NCBI GenBank assembly: GCA_013180625.2
Contig: SNVD02013263.1
Span: forward strand, 1 to 64,000
DNA length: 64,000 bases
Reading direction: 5' to 3'
DNA from: Boswellia sacra
Taxonomy: Eukaryota; Streptophyta; Magnoliopsida; Sapindales; Burseraceae
Below, one piece after another: positions 20,844 to 33,301 of this stretch. Below the pieces are notes generated by a model that saw only the letters and a program-made list of their open reading frames with translations, did not search any database and was not told the DNA's origin. The stretch's first letter is position 1. The number at the start of each line of letters is the position of its first letter. Position numbers and translations under genes: made by a program.

Positions 20844-22253
20844 TGATAAGTGTCTATTTATATATCATTTTCATATCAATTCGTCCATGTTTCTTCGTTA
20901 TATCCCTTGGTATTTTTATGTTTTTGTGTGGTTTTGATGTTTGTAGGAGTTTTGGAGCAACTTGCACAAAAATGGAGTAAAACCCTTCATTTTTACTTCT
21001 GCTAATCAACCATCTTCTCGTATTTAATTGTATTGACATACAATGAACCCGATGACGTATCATATACCGTTGAAAAGCTCTCGAAGTCTACTTTTTGGAG
21101 AAATTTACGGTTTATGAATCCATTCAGTGTACCGAAAGTTGTAATCAAAACAGTGTAAGAAGTGTAGAAATGTAATTCCACACATCACTGTAGCATGTAT
21201 AATACGGGACACTGTAGCAAGTTACTGTAGCTGAGTATTTAAACACATTTTAGGGTTTTATTTCATAACTTGAAGAGGGGAGAACATGGTGGAGGCTGCA
21301 GCTCTGGAATTCTTTCATCTCTTGGAGTTCTTGAAGGAAAAGGAAGCTTGGAAAGAGGAAGAACTACAATCCAAAGAGAATTACATCAAATTTGCTAAGT
21401 TTTTTCCTTCCCTTTCATTTTCTGGAATGTCTCCACGTTGTATTGTATTTACCACGCTCTTAAACATGTGTAACTGAATCTGAATTGGTTGAGGGTGATT
21501 TCAAAGCCCCTGATATGGTTTTTGTAAGTTGATTGTGCAAAAGTTGTTATCCAATTCTCTAATTGAAGTTGCTTGTATTTTCCGATGTTTAATGCTTATG
21601 ATTGCTTGCTGGATTGTATTTGGGTGGCCAACTGAATATAATCTGGATATTGTCTATTGCTAGACTAGAAAATCTTGATCCGTAATTGTCTTGAATTTCT
21701 AATCATTAGTAGCAAAATTGTGATCAGAGATTGCAATTGGATAATACAACCTAAGTTAAATAATCCGAGCTTGTGTGTTTATTGCTTAGATCAACCTATC
21801 TTTCTTATCGTAATACTTCCATTGAATTAAATTTAGAGAGCTTGTTCTAGGTTGTTTAATGGATAGAGATTAAATAAAGAGCCTGTTTTATTTAACAACA
21901 AAGTAAGAAAGATTGGGATAACAGAGCTTGTTGTTATCTACGGTTGATAATTTCAATGGTGTAATTGGATGACAATTCTATGATTAATTCGCAAATCCAT
22001 ATCTTGCGGCAGAGAATGATCCCTTAACCAGATTTCTTTCATTGTGTAATTCTCAATTGATTTAACTTTGCATTGTATTATTCTTCATTTGCTTTCGTAT
22101 TGAGTTTAGTTAATCAATCAACAAAACCCCTCATTTAGTTTATTGTTGCTGGGAATAACAAATTCAATAAGAATCAATCCTCGTGGGAACGATATCTTAC
22201 TTATCACTTTATTACTTGTGCGACTAGTATACTTGCTAGTTTCGAACGCATCA
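20844..22253 (+). repeat. 3' LTR of the accessory-gene retrotransposon
   Basis: A 1,410-bp match to 12356-13763, beginning TGATAAGTG and ending CGAACGCATCA. The TATA-like TATTTAAA is at 21236-21243. The copies differ by a few percent at most by eye, including small changes near 21210 and 22040-22110. Confidence 0.95.
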
Positions 22254-22870
22254 GGGATTCGCATATTTGATTTGGATATAAGCTTCTTTTTATGTAAATA
22301 TATATAACATCTTCTTGTCCAAGAACTTCGTTGACAATCGTTGAATACTGTCAACACGGGATAAAGTTGTGTTATTAGGTCGTATTTAGCGCGCGACATT
22401 ATATAGTATTATTTTTAATAATTGCATTGCATTGTATTGTATTGTATTAATTAATGTTATGCATAATATAGTGGATGTTTGGTGAAACATTGTATTGCAC
22501 TATTTTTTATACTATACTATACTATATTTATGTTTAGAGTATTTTTAAATTATATTATATTATCTTTTATTTCAAAAATTAATAACATATTATTAAATAA
22601 ATGAAATATCATTTTTATACCAAATTAAATAAATTAAATACTAAATAAAATAATTATAACCTACAATTATAAAAATATACAATCTTCCTTATATTTAATT
22701 TATATAAATTTTGAGTTAGATAAGAATTTCTCATTATTTACAATCTCAAGATTAGATTAGTTGATCACTCCAGCATGAAAATAAGATTAATTTCTAAAAT
22801 CTCTGCCATGACATTAGAAATATTGATTAGGTGCTCTTTATTGCTGAAAAATGAAAGAATTTCCTCTTTG
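22254..22870. other. AT-rich flank between retrotransposon and PPR remnant
   Basis: No coding frame. Short TGTAT/TATTG repeats near 22425-22470 and ACTAT repeats near 22506-22525 resemble the AT-rich ends of the repeat at 33130-33300, possibly the same small inverted-repeat family. Confidence 0.4.
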
Positions 22871-23345
22871 TTAATTTAAACCCAAACTATAACCAGGCTT
22901 CTTTGTCACTCCTCTATCATACATCAGTGCTTGCAACTCTGTTGCGTCATCTAAATAACCTTCCGACATGAACACATTTGAGAGAAGCACATAAGTTGCA
23001 GGATCGTTAGGCTACAGCTCTATAAGCTTGTTGGCAGAGCGCACAGCAGTTTCTCTATTACCATGAACATGACAAGCACTAAGTAGAGCTTTGTAGACAG
23101 ATGGTCCTGGATCTATGGGCATCGCACTAATAAAGGACTCTGCTTCACTGAGATACCCAGCAGCATAATGCTCTACTCTGGGAGATTCAACTGAAACATC
23201 ATCTCTCATCAAATAAAAATAATCGAGTCCCTTATAATAAACCCAGCATGGCTACAAGTAGACAACACAGCAAGGAATGTGGTACCATTTGGTCGGATCT
23301 CAGTTCTTCGCATTTGTTCAAACAACTCTACAACCTTGTTGCCAT
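22871..23345 (-). pseudogene. PPR protein gene remnant, 3' part (E domain)
   Basis: On the minus strand, from 23345: 'NKVVELFEQMR', then a 'RPNGTTFLAVLSTCSHAG' block, then a 'YLSEAESFISAMPIDPG' block, ALLSACHVHGNRE, and an end with 'RGVTKKPGYSLG' and a stop at 22871. This is the last PPR motif and the E extension of a PLS-class pentatricopeptide-repeat protein, an organellar RNA-binding type. Stops and frameshifts near 23180-23220 and a missing stretch show decay. It continues at 31460 across the copia insertion. Confidence 0.85.
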
Positions 23346-24894
23346 TGTTAGCCCTAAGACTACATGATAATTTTGATGATAACAATACACATTGATTAAT
23401 TGAGATTTACTAACATGTTTATTTATGTGCAAGAGTAAGATCATTGAAATAATTGTAAATCAAGAAGAGGCTTATTAAAATGAAGTGTTGAAGCCAAGGA
23501 GAAGACTACATGTTAAAGGTACCAAAGTTTAAGAACAAGTGTAAGGTTGTCCAAATCATCATGCAAGTTGAAAGACAAATGGAAGTAGTTGACACGAGCA
23601 CCGAATACTCTTTTGGACATATCTTGAGATAGAAAAATCAAAATGACTTGATTCTTATGGCATTGGAAAGAGGACGTAATGAGGCACATTTCATATGTTT
23701 TGAAGAAATTCAAATTTCAAATGGAAGACCGACATAATTGACATGCAATTCGGTGGACTGACACAGAGAAGAAAAATCAACTCATATGAGCACCGAATAA
23801 TGTTTTGTCCATATCTTAAGATAGAGATATCCAAATGCTTTAATTCTTAATTTTTTGGATCAAATATGCAGATCTTTTATGTTTGAAGAAATTCAAATTT
23901 CAAATAGAAGGCTGACAGAATTAACATGTAATTCGGTGGACTGACACAAGGAAGAAAAATCAAGTCACATGAGCACCAAATGGTTTTTTAGCTATATCTT
24001 GATCTACAGATATCCAAATGACTTGGTTCTTGATGCGTTGGAAAGCTTATTAAAATGTGCAGATATTTTACGTTTTGTAGATTTTTAAATTTCAAACAGA
24101 ACATTGACAAAAATGCCAGACAAAATTACGATTTTTATGGTGGGCAAAAACTTTGTAGTTGGTGTCTTCACTTGGCTAAGTTCATCCCATTTGCCTATAA
24201 AAGGAGCCCTTCTCCCATGCATTCAGTAAAAAGAAGAGACAAGAATCTATCAAGCCATAAATAAGGGAAATATCAAGTTTAGATAGCTTTTATATTCTTT
24301 ATCTACTCTTTGAAGAGAGTTATACTTTTGTTGTAAAAAGTTTCTTTGTTCTTGTATTGTGGTGAGGGTGAGATCTTCTTGTAAAGGATAAAAGTTATCC
24401 TTGAGAGAACTCTTTCCTTGGTGAGGTTGTTCATCAAGAAGAACTCTTGGTGTGGTGTTATCAAGAGTTGAAGGAAGTTGCCTTGGTGAGGTTGTTCATC
24501 AAGAAGAACTCTTTGTGTGGTGTTATCAAGAGTTGGAAGAAAAAGTCTTGGTGAGGTTGTTCATCAAGCAAGTTGTAAAGATTTCTACAACTTAGTGGAA
24601 AGCTTAGCTCGTGGAGCTAGGAGCCCGTGGACGTAGGCAAGGTTTGCCGAACCACGTAAATTGAGTTTGTACTCTCTCTATCCCTATCTGTTTATATTTA
24701 CTTGCACTTGTGATTGTTCATTATTGTATTCTCTTGATTACATCTTTAATAACTTCTAATTTCATCTTCTTCACCTTTATTCTCAAAGAAAGAGTTAAAT
24801 AATTTTCATCTTTCAAGAAAAGTTTTCTAAATCTGTTTTTATAAATAAAAACCCAATTCATCCCCCCTCTTGGGTTGCCATACCTGGGTCAATA
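23346..24894 (+). repeat. 5' LTR of the SIRE-like copia
   Basis: 1,549 bp, TGTTAGCCC to GGGTCAATA. TATAAAAGG at 24196-24204 is a strong TATA box. The R/U5 part contains a threefold direct repeat of 'cttggtgaggttgttcatc' with 'aagaactcttggtg' (about 24418-24585). Confidence 0.93.
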
Positions 24895-24896
24895 AG

Positions 24897-24908
24897 TGGT
24901 ATCAGAGC
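24897..24908 (+). promoter_or_regulatory. Primer binding site, initiator tRNA-Met
   Basis: TGGTATCAGAGC, a perfect tRNA-iMet complement, lies 2 bases after the LTR end. Confidence 0.95.
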
Positions 24909-24949
24909 AAGGTTGCTCAATTTTTTAAATCTTAATTGATTTTTGAGCT

Positions 24950-26660
24950 ATGGCAACTTTTAATTCAACTTCATATGTTGAGGGACTATATATCTCTAGA
25001 CCTCCATTTTTTAATGGAAGTGATTACTCTTATTGGAAAACTAGAATGAGTATTTTCTTGAAATCTTTTATTATGATTTGTGGTCTATTGTTTTGAAAAG
25101 ACCTTTTGTTCCTACGAAAATTGAAAATGGGGAATGCATGCTTAAAGAACCTAAAGAGTTTAGTGAAGATGATAAAAAGAAATTGAGTTTAAATGCTAAA
25201 GCTATGAATGTGTTGTATTGTGCTCTAGATAGAAATGAGTTTAATAGAATATCTACTTGTTCTACGGCACAAGAAATATGGCACACACTTGAAGTAACTC
25301 ATGAAGGAACTAGTCAAGTTAAAGAATCCAAAATTAGTATGCTAGTTCATAGTTATGAGCTTTTTAAGATGAAATCGGATGAATCAATTTCTGAAATATT
25401 TACTAGATTTACGGATATTATTAATAGTTTGAAATCTCTTGGCAAATCTTATTCTAATGTTGAAATGGTGACAGCAAAATCTTGGGAGCCAAAGGTGACA
25501 GCAATTCAAGAAGCAAAGGACCTCACCAAACTACCATTAGAAGAACTTATGGGTTCTCTCATGACTCATGAAATCACCTTGGAGGAGAATGAAGAAGATT
25601 TCAAGAAAAAGAAAAATATCGCTTTCAAATCTTCAAAAGAAGAAGATGATGAGTCTGACGATGAAGGAGATGATGAAGATCTTGCATTCATCACAAGAAA
25701 GCTAAAAAGGATGATTAGAAGAAACCAAGGATTCAAGAAGAATTCTAGAAGGGAGTACAAAGGGCAAAGCTCAAAGCAAGATAAGAAAAATGATCAAGTC
25801 ATTTGCTATGAGTGCAAGAAACCGGGACATGTAAAGATGGATTGTCCTTACTTCAAGAGTCAAAACAAGAAATCCAAAGCAATGAAAGCCACAAATTGGG
25901 ATGATAGTGAAGCTAGCTCCACCGAAGAAGAAGATTACGAAGTGGCAAACATGTGCTTCATGGCTTTAGTGAAGATGAGGTAAGTATTCTAAATTATGAT
26001 CCTAAACTTTCATATGATGAATTACTTGAAGCATTCCAAAATTTACATGTGCAAGTTGATAAGCAAAATTCAAAAATTAATGCTTTCAAAAAGAAGTCAA
26101 AAATCATGTTATCTCAATTAGAAGAGGTGGTAGAAATAAATGAAGCTTTAGAAAATGAAAATGAAATTTTAAAGCAAAAAGATTTTGAAAGTTTGGAAAG
26201 TCAAATACATTTATTAAAAATTGAAAATGACATTTTAAAACAAAAGAATTTTGATAAATTGGAGAAACAAAATACTATTTTGAAAAATGAAAATAATGAC
26301 TTGAGAAATATTATTGATAGTTTTACAAAAAGCAAAAAAAATTTGAATTCTATGTTACAAAACCAAAGGTGTGTTTTTGATAAAAGAGGTTTAGGATATA
26401 AAACTCAAAAGTATTTTAAAAATTATTTTGCTCATGCATCTTCTAGGAATAATCCTAATCATTCATGTGCTTATTGTGGAAGAAAAGGACGCAAAGTGCA
26501 TTCTTGCTACATTAAGAGAAATCCTAATTTGAAACAAATATGGGTTCTAAAAAGTACCATAACTAACCCCCAAGGACGCAAGAACTTTTGGGTACCAAAA
26601 AGTTACTCCTTGAATGTTGATTGTAGAGACAAAGGAGTGGCAAACACAAGTAGTACTTAG
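24950..26660 (+). pseudogene. Gag of the SIRE-like copia element, frameshifted
   Basis: The ATG at 24950 starts MATFNSTSYVEGLYISRPPFF, the usual N-terminus before the UBN2 (capsid) domain; the frame shifts near 25065. The stretch 25078-25983 holds the capsid core, an acidic D/E/S-rich run, and the knuckle CYECKKPGHVKMDC (25807-25848). A second shift near 25965 leads to a lysine/glutamate-rich coiled-coil-like region (26000-26350, heptad-like ENEILKQK repeats) and a second knuckle CAYCGRKGRKVHSC (26466-26507). The end 'WVPKSYSLN' passes into protease. Gag would assemble the particle. Confidence 0.85.
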
Positions 26661-27785
26661 ATAGTGGATGCTCAAGGCATATGACCGGAGATGCCTCCAA
26701 ATTCTCAAGATTAATCATGAAGAAAGAAGGATATGTGACCTTCAGTGATGATGCCAAAAGAAGGGTAATCGGACATGGTGATATTGGTAACCCTTCTTCA
26801 CCTATTATTAAAGATGTTTTGCTTGTTCATGGTTTGAAACATGATTTGATTAGCATTAGTCAATTGTGTGATAAAGGGTATTTTGTTGCTTTTGAGCCTA
26901 ATAGATGTGTGATTAAGGATGTTAGTAACAATAAGACATTATTTGTTGGTAATAGATGTGGTAATATTTATACAATTGATATTAATGTTAACAATCATGT
27001 AGAAAATTGTTTCATTGTTAATAATGATGCTTGGTTATGGCATAGAAGGTTAGGTCATGCTAGCATGGATACAATTTCAAAAATTTCTAAAAATGATTTA
27101 GTTGATGGTCTTCCAAAAATAAAATTTGAAAAGGATAAGATTTGTGATGCTTGTCAATTTGGAAAACAAGTGAGAACTTCTTTTAAACAAAAGAAATTTA
27201 TTTCAACAAATAAACCTCTACAATTACTTCATTTGGATTTATTTGGACCATCAAGAACTCAAAGCCTTGGTGGAAAGTATTATGTTTTTGTTATTGTGGA
27301 TGATTATTCAAGATTCACTTGGGTATTATTCTTGAAAACTAAAAATGAGGCCATACAAGCTTTTTCAAAATTTGCCAAAAGAGTCCAAAATCAAAAAGGA
27401 TATTCTATTGTGTCCATTAGGAGTGATCATGGTGGTGAAGTAGATAATATTGCATTTGAAAATCTTTGTGATGAAAATGGTTTTGAGCATAATTTTTTCT
27501 CACCTAGAACTCCATAACAAAATGGTGTTGTTGAAAGGAAAAATAGGATTATCCAAGAAATGGTTAGGACCATGTTACTTGAAAATAATTTGCCAAAATA
27601 TTTTTGGGCCGAAGCCGTTAATACCGCATGCTTTATAATCAATAGAGTCCATATTAGAGCTTTAATAAAGAAAACTCCTTATGAACTTTGGAAAGGAAGA
27701 AAACCCAACATTGGATTTTTTAAAGTTTTTGGATGTAAATGTTTTATTTTAAACACCAAGGATAACCTTGGAAATTTGATGCAAA
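26648..27785 (+). pseudogene. Protease end and integrase of the SIRE-like copia element
   Basis: A YLDSGCSRHMTGD protease active site (D-S-G) lies at about 26655-26690, with a TAG just before it where tryptophan is expected. Integrase follows: the HHCC zinc region with WHRRLGH (residues 121-126 from 26681) and CDACQFGK, then core segments DLFGP, VDDYSRFTWV and a SDHGGE block. A stop at 27515 (CAA to TAA type) falls in the PQQNG motif, after which 'FWAEAVNTACFIINR' continues. The frame is lost near 27775. Confidence 0.88.
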
Positions 27786-29690
27786 AGTCGATGTTGGAAT
27801 TTTTGTTGGCTATTCCAACCATAGTAAAGCATATAGAGTTTTTAACAAAAAGACTCTTACTATTGAAGAATCTATGCATGTTGAATTTGATGAAACTAAT
27901 GTTATTTCTTCAAAGAATTTAGATGATGATATTGTTGAGGTAGAAAGGCAAATCAAGGAATCAAGGCTTGATGAAAAGAGCCAAGATGAATTACAACTTC
28001 AACAAGAAAAGCTTGAGGAAGTAAATGATTCTTCCCAAGAATTATCAAAGGAATGGAGGTATGCAAAAGCTCACCCTAAAGATCTCATTATTGGTGAACC
28101 ATCACAAGGTATGAAAACTAGATCTTCTTTTAAGAACTTTTGTAATCATTTTGCTTTTGTCTCTCAATTTGAACCAAAATCTTTTAAAGAAGTCGAAAAT
28201 GATGAAAGTTGAATTTTGGCTATGCAAGAAGAATTGAATCAATTTGAGAGAAATCAAGTTTGGGAATTAGTCCCTAGACCCAAAAATCATTCTATTATAG
28301 GCACTAAATGGATTTTTAAAAATAAAGTAGATAAAAATGGCACCATTATTAGAAACAAAGCTAGACTTGTTGCTCAATGATACAATCAAGAAGAAGGTAT
28401 TGATTATGAGAAAACCTTTGCACCGGTTGCTAGATTAGAATCAATTAGAATGTTGTGTGCATTTGCATGTTATAAAAATTTACATTATATCAAATGGATG
28501 TCAAAAGTGCATTTTTAAATGGTTACATTATGGAGGAAGTATATGTAGAGCAACCTCTTGGTTTTCAAAATCATGATTTTCCAAACCATGTTTTCAAACT
28601 CAAAAAGGCACTTTATGGCTTGAAACAAGCACCAAGAGCATGGTATGATAGATTGAGGAAATTTCTCATTGATAATGGTTTCGAAATGAAAAAGGTTGAT
28701 ACTACTCTTTTTGTTAAAACAAAAAATGATGATTTATTAATTGTTCAAATCTATGTTGATGATATTATATTTGGTGCTACTAATGTCTCTATGTGTGAGG
28801 AATTTTTCAAGTGCATGCAACAAGAATTTGAAATGAGCTTAATGGGAGAATTAAATTTCTTCCTTGGACTTCAAATCAAGCAATCAATAGATGGATCTTC
28901 ATTAATCAAGCTAAATACACAAGAGATCTTCTCAAGAAGTTTGGCATGGATAATTCAAGGACATATAACACACCTATGGGTACATTAACCAAGCTTGACA
29001 AAGATGAGAAAGGAAAAGATGTTGAGGTAACAAAATATCGAGGTATGATTGGCTCTCTTTTGTATTTAACTGCTAGTAGACCTGATATTATGTTTAGTGT
29101 ATGTATGTGTGCTAGATTTCAATCTTGTCCAAAGGAATCTCACCTTAAGGCTGTCAAAAGGATATTTAGATATCTTCTTGGAACCATAAATCTAGGTCTT
29201 TGGTATCCTAAGTGTGATAATTTTGATCTAATTAGTTATTCCGATGCGGACTTTGCTGGAAGTCTTCTTGATAGAAAGAGCACTAGTAGCTCTTGCCATT
29301 TTCTAGGACATGCATTAGTCTCATGGTTTAGTAGAAAACAAAATTCTGTTGCCTTATCAATCGCGGAAGCTGAGTATATTACAGTAGGAAGTTGTTATGC
29401 ACAATCTCTTTGGATGAAATAAATTTTAAAAGATTATGGTGTGGTATTTGATTATATTCCCATCAAATGTGACAATACAAGTGCCATCAACATTTCAAAA
29501 AATCCCATACAACACTCTAAGACTAAGCATATAGAGATAGACATCATTTTATTAGAGATCATGTGCAAAAAGGTAATATTTCTTTAGAATTTGTTCCCAC
29601 CGATAAACAATTAGCCGATATATTTACTAAACCCCTTAGTCAAGATAGATTTTGCATAATTAGAAGAGAAGTAGTTATGTTGGATATGTC
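27786..29690 (+). pseudogene. Reverse transcriptase and RNase H of the SIRE-like copia element
   Basis: After an acidic linker (27874-28212) with a stop at 28210, RT begins 'MQEELNQFERNQVWELV' and shows WIFKNKVDKNG, a RLVAQ followed by TGA at 28378, '[11 protein letters not shown]', [13 protein letters not shown] and the catalytic YVDD (residues 87-90 of the 28494 frame). RNase H covers 28946-29422 (SYSDADFAG and 'SIAEAEYI') and ends with a stop at 29420 and later 'ADIFTKPLS'. At least four lesions make it inactive. Confidence 0.9.
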
Positions 29691-29905
29691 TTAATTTTTC
29701 TTTTATATGATAATCTTTAAATGGTAGCATATGTTAAAGGAGAGAATATATTTAGGGGGAGTAATTAATTTGACTATATCTTTTTGATGATAACAAAAGC
29801 GGGAGAAATGGATGATTTGGATGGTTTGCTTATATTCATAACAATTGCTCTCTTTTTGCTTATTGTTGATTTTATTTTCATTCTTGATCTTAGATTATCA
29901 TCATC

Positions 29906-29919
29906 AAAAAGGGGGAGAT
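29906..29919 (+). promoter_or_regulatory. Polypurine tract of the SIRE-like copia element
   Basis: AAAAAGGGGGAGA directly precedes the 3' LTR start (TTGTTAACCC). Confidence 0.9.
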
Positions 29920-31459
29920 TGTTAACCCTAAGGCTACATGATAATTTTGATGATAACAATACACATTGATTAATTGAGATTTACTAACATGTTTATTTAT
30001 GTGCAAGAGTAAGATCATTTAAATAATTGTAAATCAAGAAGAGGCTTATTAAAATGAAGTGTTGAAGCCAAGGAGAAGACTACATGTTAAAGGCACAAAA
30101 GTTTAAGAACAAGTGTAAGGTTGTCCAAATCATCATGCAAGATGAAAGACAAATGGAAGTAGTTGACATGAGCACCGAATACTCTTTTAGACATTTCTTG
30201 AGCTAGAAAAATCAAAATAGCTTGATTCTTACGAGGAAGTAATGAGGCACATTTCATATGTTTGAAGAAATTCAAATTTCAAATGGAAGACCGACATAAT
30301 TGACATGCAATTTGGTGGACTGACACAGAGAAGAAAAATCAACTTATATGAGCACCGAATAATGTTTTATCCATATCTTAAGATAGAGATATCTAAATGC
30401 TTTGATTCTTAATGTTTTGGAAAGCTTATTCAAATATGCAGATCTTTTATGTTTTAAAGAAATTCAAATTTCAAACAGAAGGCTGACAGAATTAATATGC
30501 AATTTGGTGGACTGACACAAGGAAGGAAAATCAAGTCACATGAGCACCGAATGGTGTTTTGGCCATATCTTTAGCTACAGATATCCAAATGACTTGGTTC
30601 TTGATGAGTTGGAAATCTTATTCACATGTACAGATATTTTATGTTTTGCAGATTTTTAAATTTCAAACGGAACATTGACAAACATGCCAGAAAATATTAT
30701 GGTTTTTATGGTGGGTAAAAACTTTGGAGTTGGTGTCTTCACTTGACTAAGTTCATCCCATTTGCCTATAAAAGGAGCCCTTCTCCCATGCATTCAGTAA
30801 GAAGAAGAGACAAGAATCTATCAAGCCACAAATAAGAGAAATATCAAGTTTAGAGAGCTTTTATATTCTTTATCTACTCATTGAAGAGTGTTATACTTTT
30901 GTTGTAAAAAGTTTCTTTGTTCTTGTATTGTGGTGAGGGTGAGATCTTCTTGTAAAGGATAAAAGTTATCCTTGAGAGAACTCTTTCCTTGGTGAGTTTG
31001 TTCATCAAGAAGAACTCTTGGTGTGGTGTTATCAAGAGTTGAAGGAAGTTGCCTTGGTGAGGTTGTTCATCAAGAAGAACTCTTGGTGTGGTGTTATCAA
31101 GGGTTGAAGAAAAAGTCTTGGTGAGGTTGTTCATCAAGCAAGTTGTAAAGATTTCTACAACTTAGTGGAAAGCTTAGCTCGTGGAGCTAGGAGCCCGTGG
31201 ACATAGGCAAGGTTTACCGAACCACGTAAATTGAGTTTGCACTCTCTCTATCCCTATCTCTTTATATTTACTTGCACTTGTGATTGTTCATTATTGTATT
31301 CTCTTGATTGCATAATAACTTCTAATTTCATCTTCTTCACCTTTATTCTCAAAGAAAGAGTTAAATAATTTTCATCTTTCAAGAAAAGTTTTCTAACTCC
31401 GTTTTATAAATAAAAACCCAATTCACCCCCCCTCTTGGGTTGCCATACTTGGGTCAACA
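29920..31459 (+). repeat. 3' LTR of the SIRE-like copia
   Basis: 1,540 bp, TGTTAACCC to GGGTCAACA, closely matching the 5' LTR; the main difference is a short deletion near 30228. TATA box TATAAAAGG at 30767-30775; the same threefold internal repeat lies near 30988-31135. Confidence 0.93.
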
Positions 31460-32365
31460 ACCATAACCGTGATTAACACATCCTGATATCAGAGAATTCC
31501 AGGAGATCACATCATGCTCATTCATTGACGAGAACACCTTCTTCGAATCACTGATAGCACCACATCTTGCATACATGGTGATAAGACCATTTTGAAGAAA
31601 GACACCTGAAGCATATCCTGATTTGAAAATGAGAGCATGCATTTGCTTTCCCTCTTTGAGGCCTGAAATCACTCCTAATACTCCTATTATGCTAGTAAAT
31701 GTAAAATAGTCTATTTCATTCCCGGCCTACCTCATCTTAGAGAAGCATTTGAGGGCTTGCTCACCACACTCCAAATTACATAAACTAGCAATAACTGCAT
31801 TCCACGAGATTTGATCCCATCTACGAACATTGGAGCGTAACTTTTGAAAATCCTCCAAACTACATCTACATTTCGAATACACAGTCACAAGGGTCACCAC
31901 TATATACTCATTAAACTCAAAACCTTCACAGATTACCCAACAATGAATTTGTTTGCAACAATCCAAATATTCCACAGCGAAAAATGAACTCAGCAAACTG
32001 TTATAAGTCATATAATTTGATCTCAGGCCTAACTGTAGCATTTTTCTAACTAATATCATCGCCTCATCAGGTAGTCCATTTTGCGCATATGCAGTAACCA
32101 TGCAAGTCCAAGTAATTACATTTTTTTCCTGCATGTGATAAAAAACCCGCCTTGAACCCTCAACATTGCCACATTTTGAGTACATATCAAGCAATCCCGT
32201 CTCCAAAACAACATTATCCCTAATTTCAAACTAACGCTATGAACCTGAGCCCCAATCCTTTCATCTTGGAATTGCAAGCAACCCACCAAAATTGCGGAGA
32301 CAGTAGTTGGCGTCGGTTCTATTCCCGCTTCTAACATCTTCATAAACAATTCAACCGCGTCTTCA
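31460..32365 (-). pseudogene. PPR protein gene remnant, 5' part
   Basis: Read from about 32365 on the minus strand: 'EDAVELFMKMLEAGIEPTPTT', then 'LLDMYSKCGNVEGSRRVFYHM' and 'NVITWTCMVTAYAQNGLPDEA', then a 'YSKCRCSLEDF' block, 'SWNAVIASLCNLECGEQALK', and finally 'NGLITMYARCGAISDSKKVF' with ISWNSLISGCVNHGYG, which joins 23345. These are successive P, L and S motifs. One frameshift lies near 32225 and a TAG near 31725. The N-terminal part beyond 32365 is missing, replaced by repeat sequence. No functional product is expected. Confidence 0.88.
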
Positions 32366-33301
32366 TAAACGATGTAATAAAAGATTATTATAATGCAGGG
32401 CAATTGTTATTACATAAAAAATGCAGGGCATAAGGTTAATGATAATGGTTAGCTAAGCTAACCTCATCTTTAATATCACCCTGCATGGGCATTTCCAAAC
32501 AGTGATCACATAAACCAGTTAATCTGTCTCTGGTTGTGTTAGTCTATCCCATTTAAGCACAATATACATGTTTTGGAGTTCATGTACCAGATGTTCGACA
32601 AAATTCCAAAATGAGCGTAAGGTTATATCATGATCATGATCGAGCTAAAGAGCTCACGGCTTGGGGTGACTCATAATAAGTTGGGCAAATTCTGAAATTT
32701 GAATAAAGATGTAAAAAAAAAAAATGGAATTATCGTACACAAGTAGCAGAAGATCATCCTGTTTCACCAAGTAATTCCATTGCGCCTTTCATGAAACATG
32801 GTCTAAAGGTCCAGGTTTTCTAGAGACAAACTTAATATTAAGAAGAGAGCTTTATCATATATTAAAGGGAGAGAGAGGTGAAGGTACCTGAAGATGTTAG
32901 CAGAAGATGGAGACAAGAGAGAGACTGAGACAGCGATGAAGGTGGTGACAACGATGGTGATGGAGATGGTGACAACAACAGCGACCGTGATAGAGATGAG
33001 AGGCTGTCATGGAGGCGGAGATGAGAGACTATTGTGGTGGCGATGAGAGAGAGTCGTTGGTGGAGAAGAGAGAAACGCAGGAGGAGGAGATTTGGAAATT
33101 TAAAAAAAATCGTATTAATTTTGTGTAGTGCAGGGCAATGCAGTGGATTTTCTCCACATTAGACAATGTAATTAATGTTACATTAAATTATGCAGTGTAT
33201 TATTTAATGTAATGTAAAATTTGTTCCAAACATAAGTATTGTATAAATTAATACAGTGCAGAGTTTTTATATAGTACAATGTGGGCTGTCAAACATGCCC
33301 T
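32366..33301. repeat. AT-rich repeat replacing the PPR gene's 5' end
   Basis: Its inner words 'tgcagggcaattgtt', 'gtgcagggcaatgcagtgg', 'attaatgttacatta' and the end phrase GGGCTGTCAAACATGCCC at 33284-33301 resemble a small inverted-repeat transposon of the GGGCATGTTTG type. The matching left terminus is not clear. A GATGG/GACAAC-rich simple stretch lies at 32920-33060. No gene is supported. Confidence 0.4.

Larger units (their letters stand above)
12356..22253 (+). mobile_element. Non-autonomous LTR retrotransposon carrying captured accessory genes
   Basis: A complete 9,898-bp insertion: 5' LTR 12356-13763, PBS 13770-13787, gag, protease, accessory region, polypurine tract 20828-20843, 3' LTR 20844-22253. 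It is flanked by the perfect 5-bp duplication GGGAT (12351-12355 and 22254-22258). The tRNA-Asp PBS, gag with an HPTDMCPTLQE tail and a DLGAS protease place it among Athila/Tat-like Ty3/gypsy elements. RT, RNase H and integrase are absent: the protease/RT linker runs directly into untranslated sequence near 16,600. The next 4.2 kb holds a cysteine-rich ORF, hairpin repeats and a LOG-type gene. It would need pol from another element to move. Confidence 0.93.
23346..31459 (+). mobile_element. SIRE-like Ty1/copia LTR retrotransposon inserted in the PPR gene
   Basis: An 8,114-bp element: 5' LTR 23346-24894, PBS 24897-24908, gag-pol 24950-29690, polypurine tract 29906-29919, 3' LTR 29920-31459. 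The flanks GCCAT (23341-23345) and ACCAT (31460-31464) form a 5-bp target duplication with one change. Joining the flanks restores the PPR reading frame, which independently confirms the insertion point. The gag type (UBN2 with zinc knuckles and a 'TNPQG-K-WVPKS' linker) suggests the SIRE/Maximus lineage (inference). Multiple stops and frameshifts make it inactive. Confidence 0.92.
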
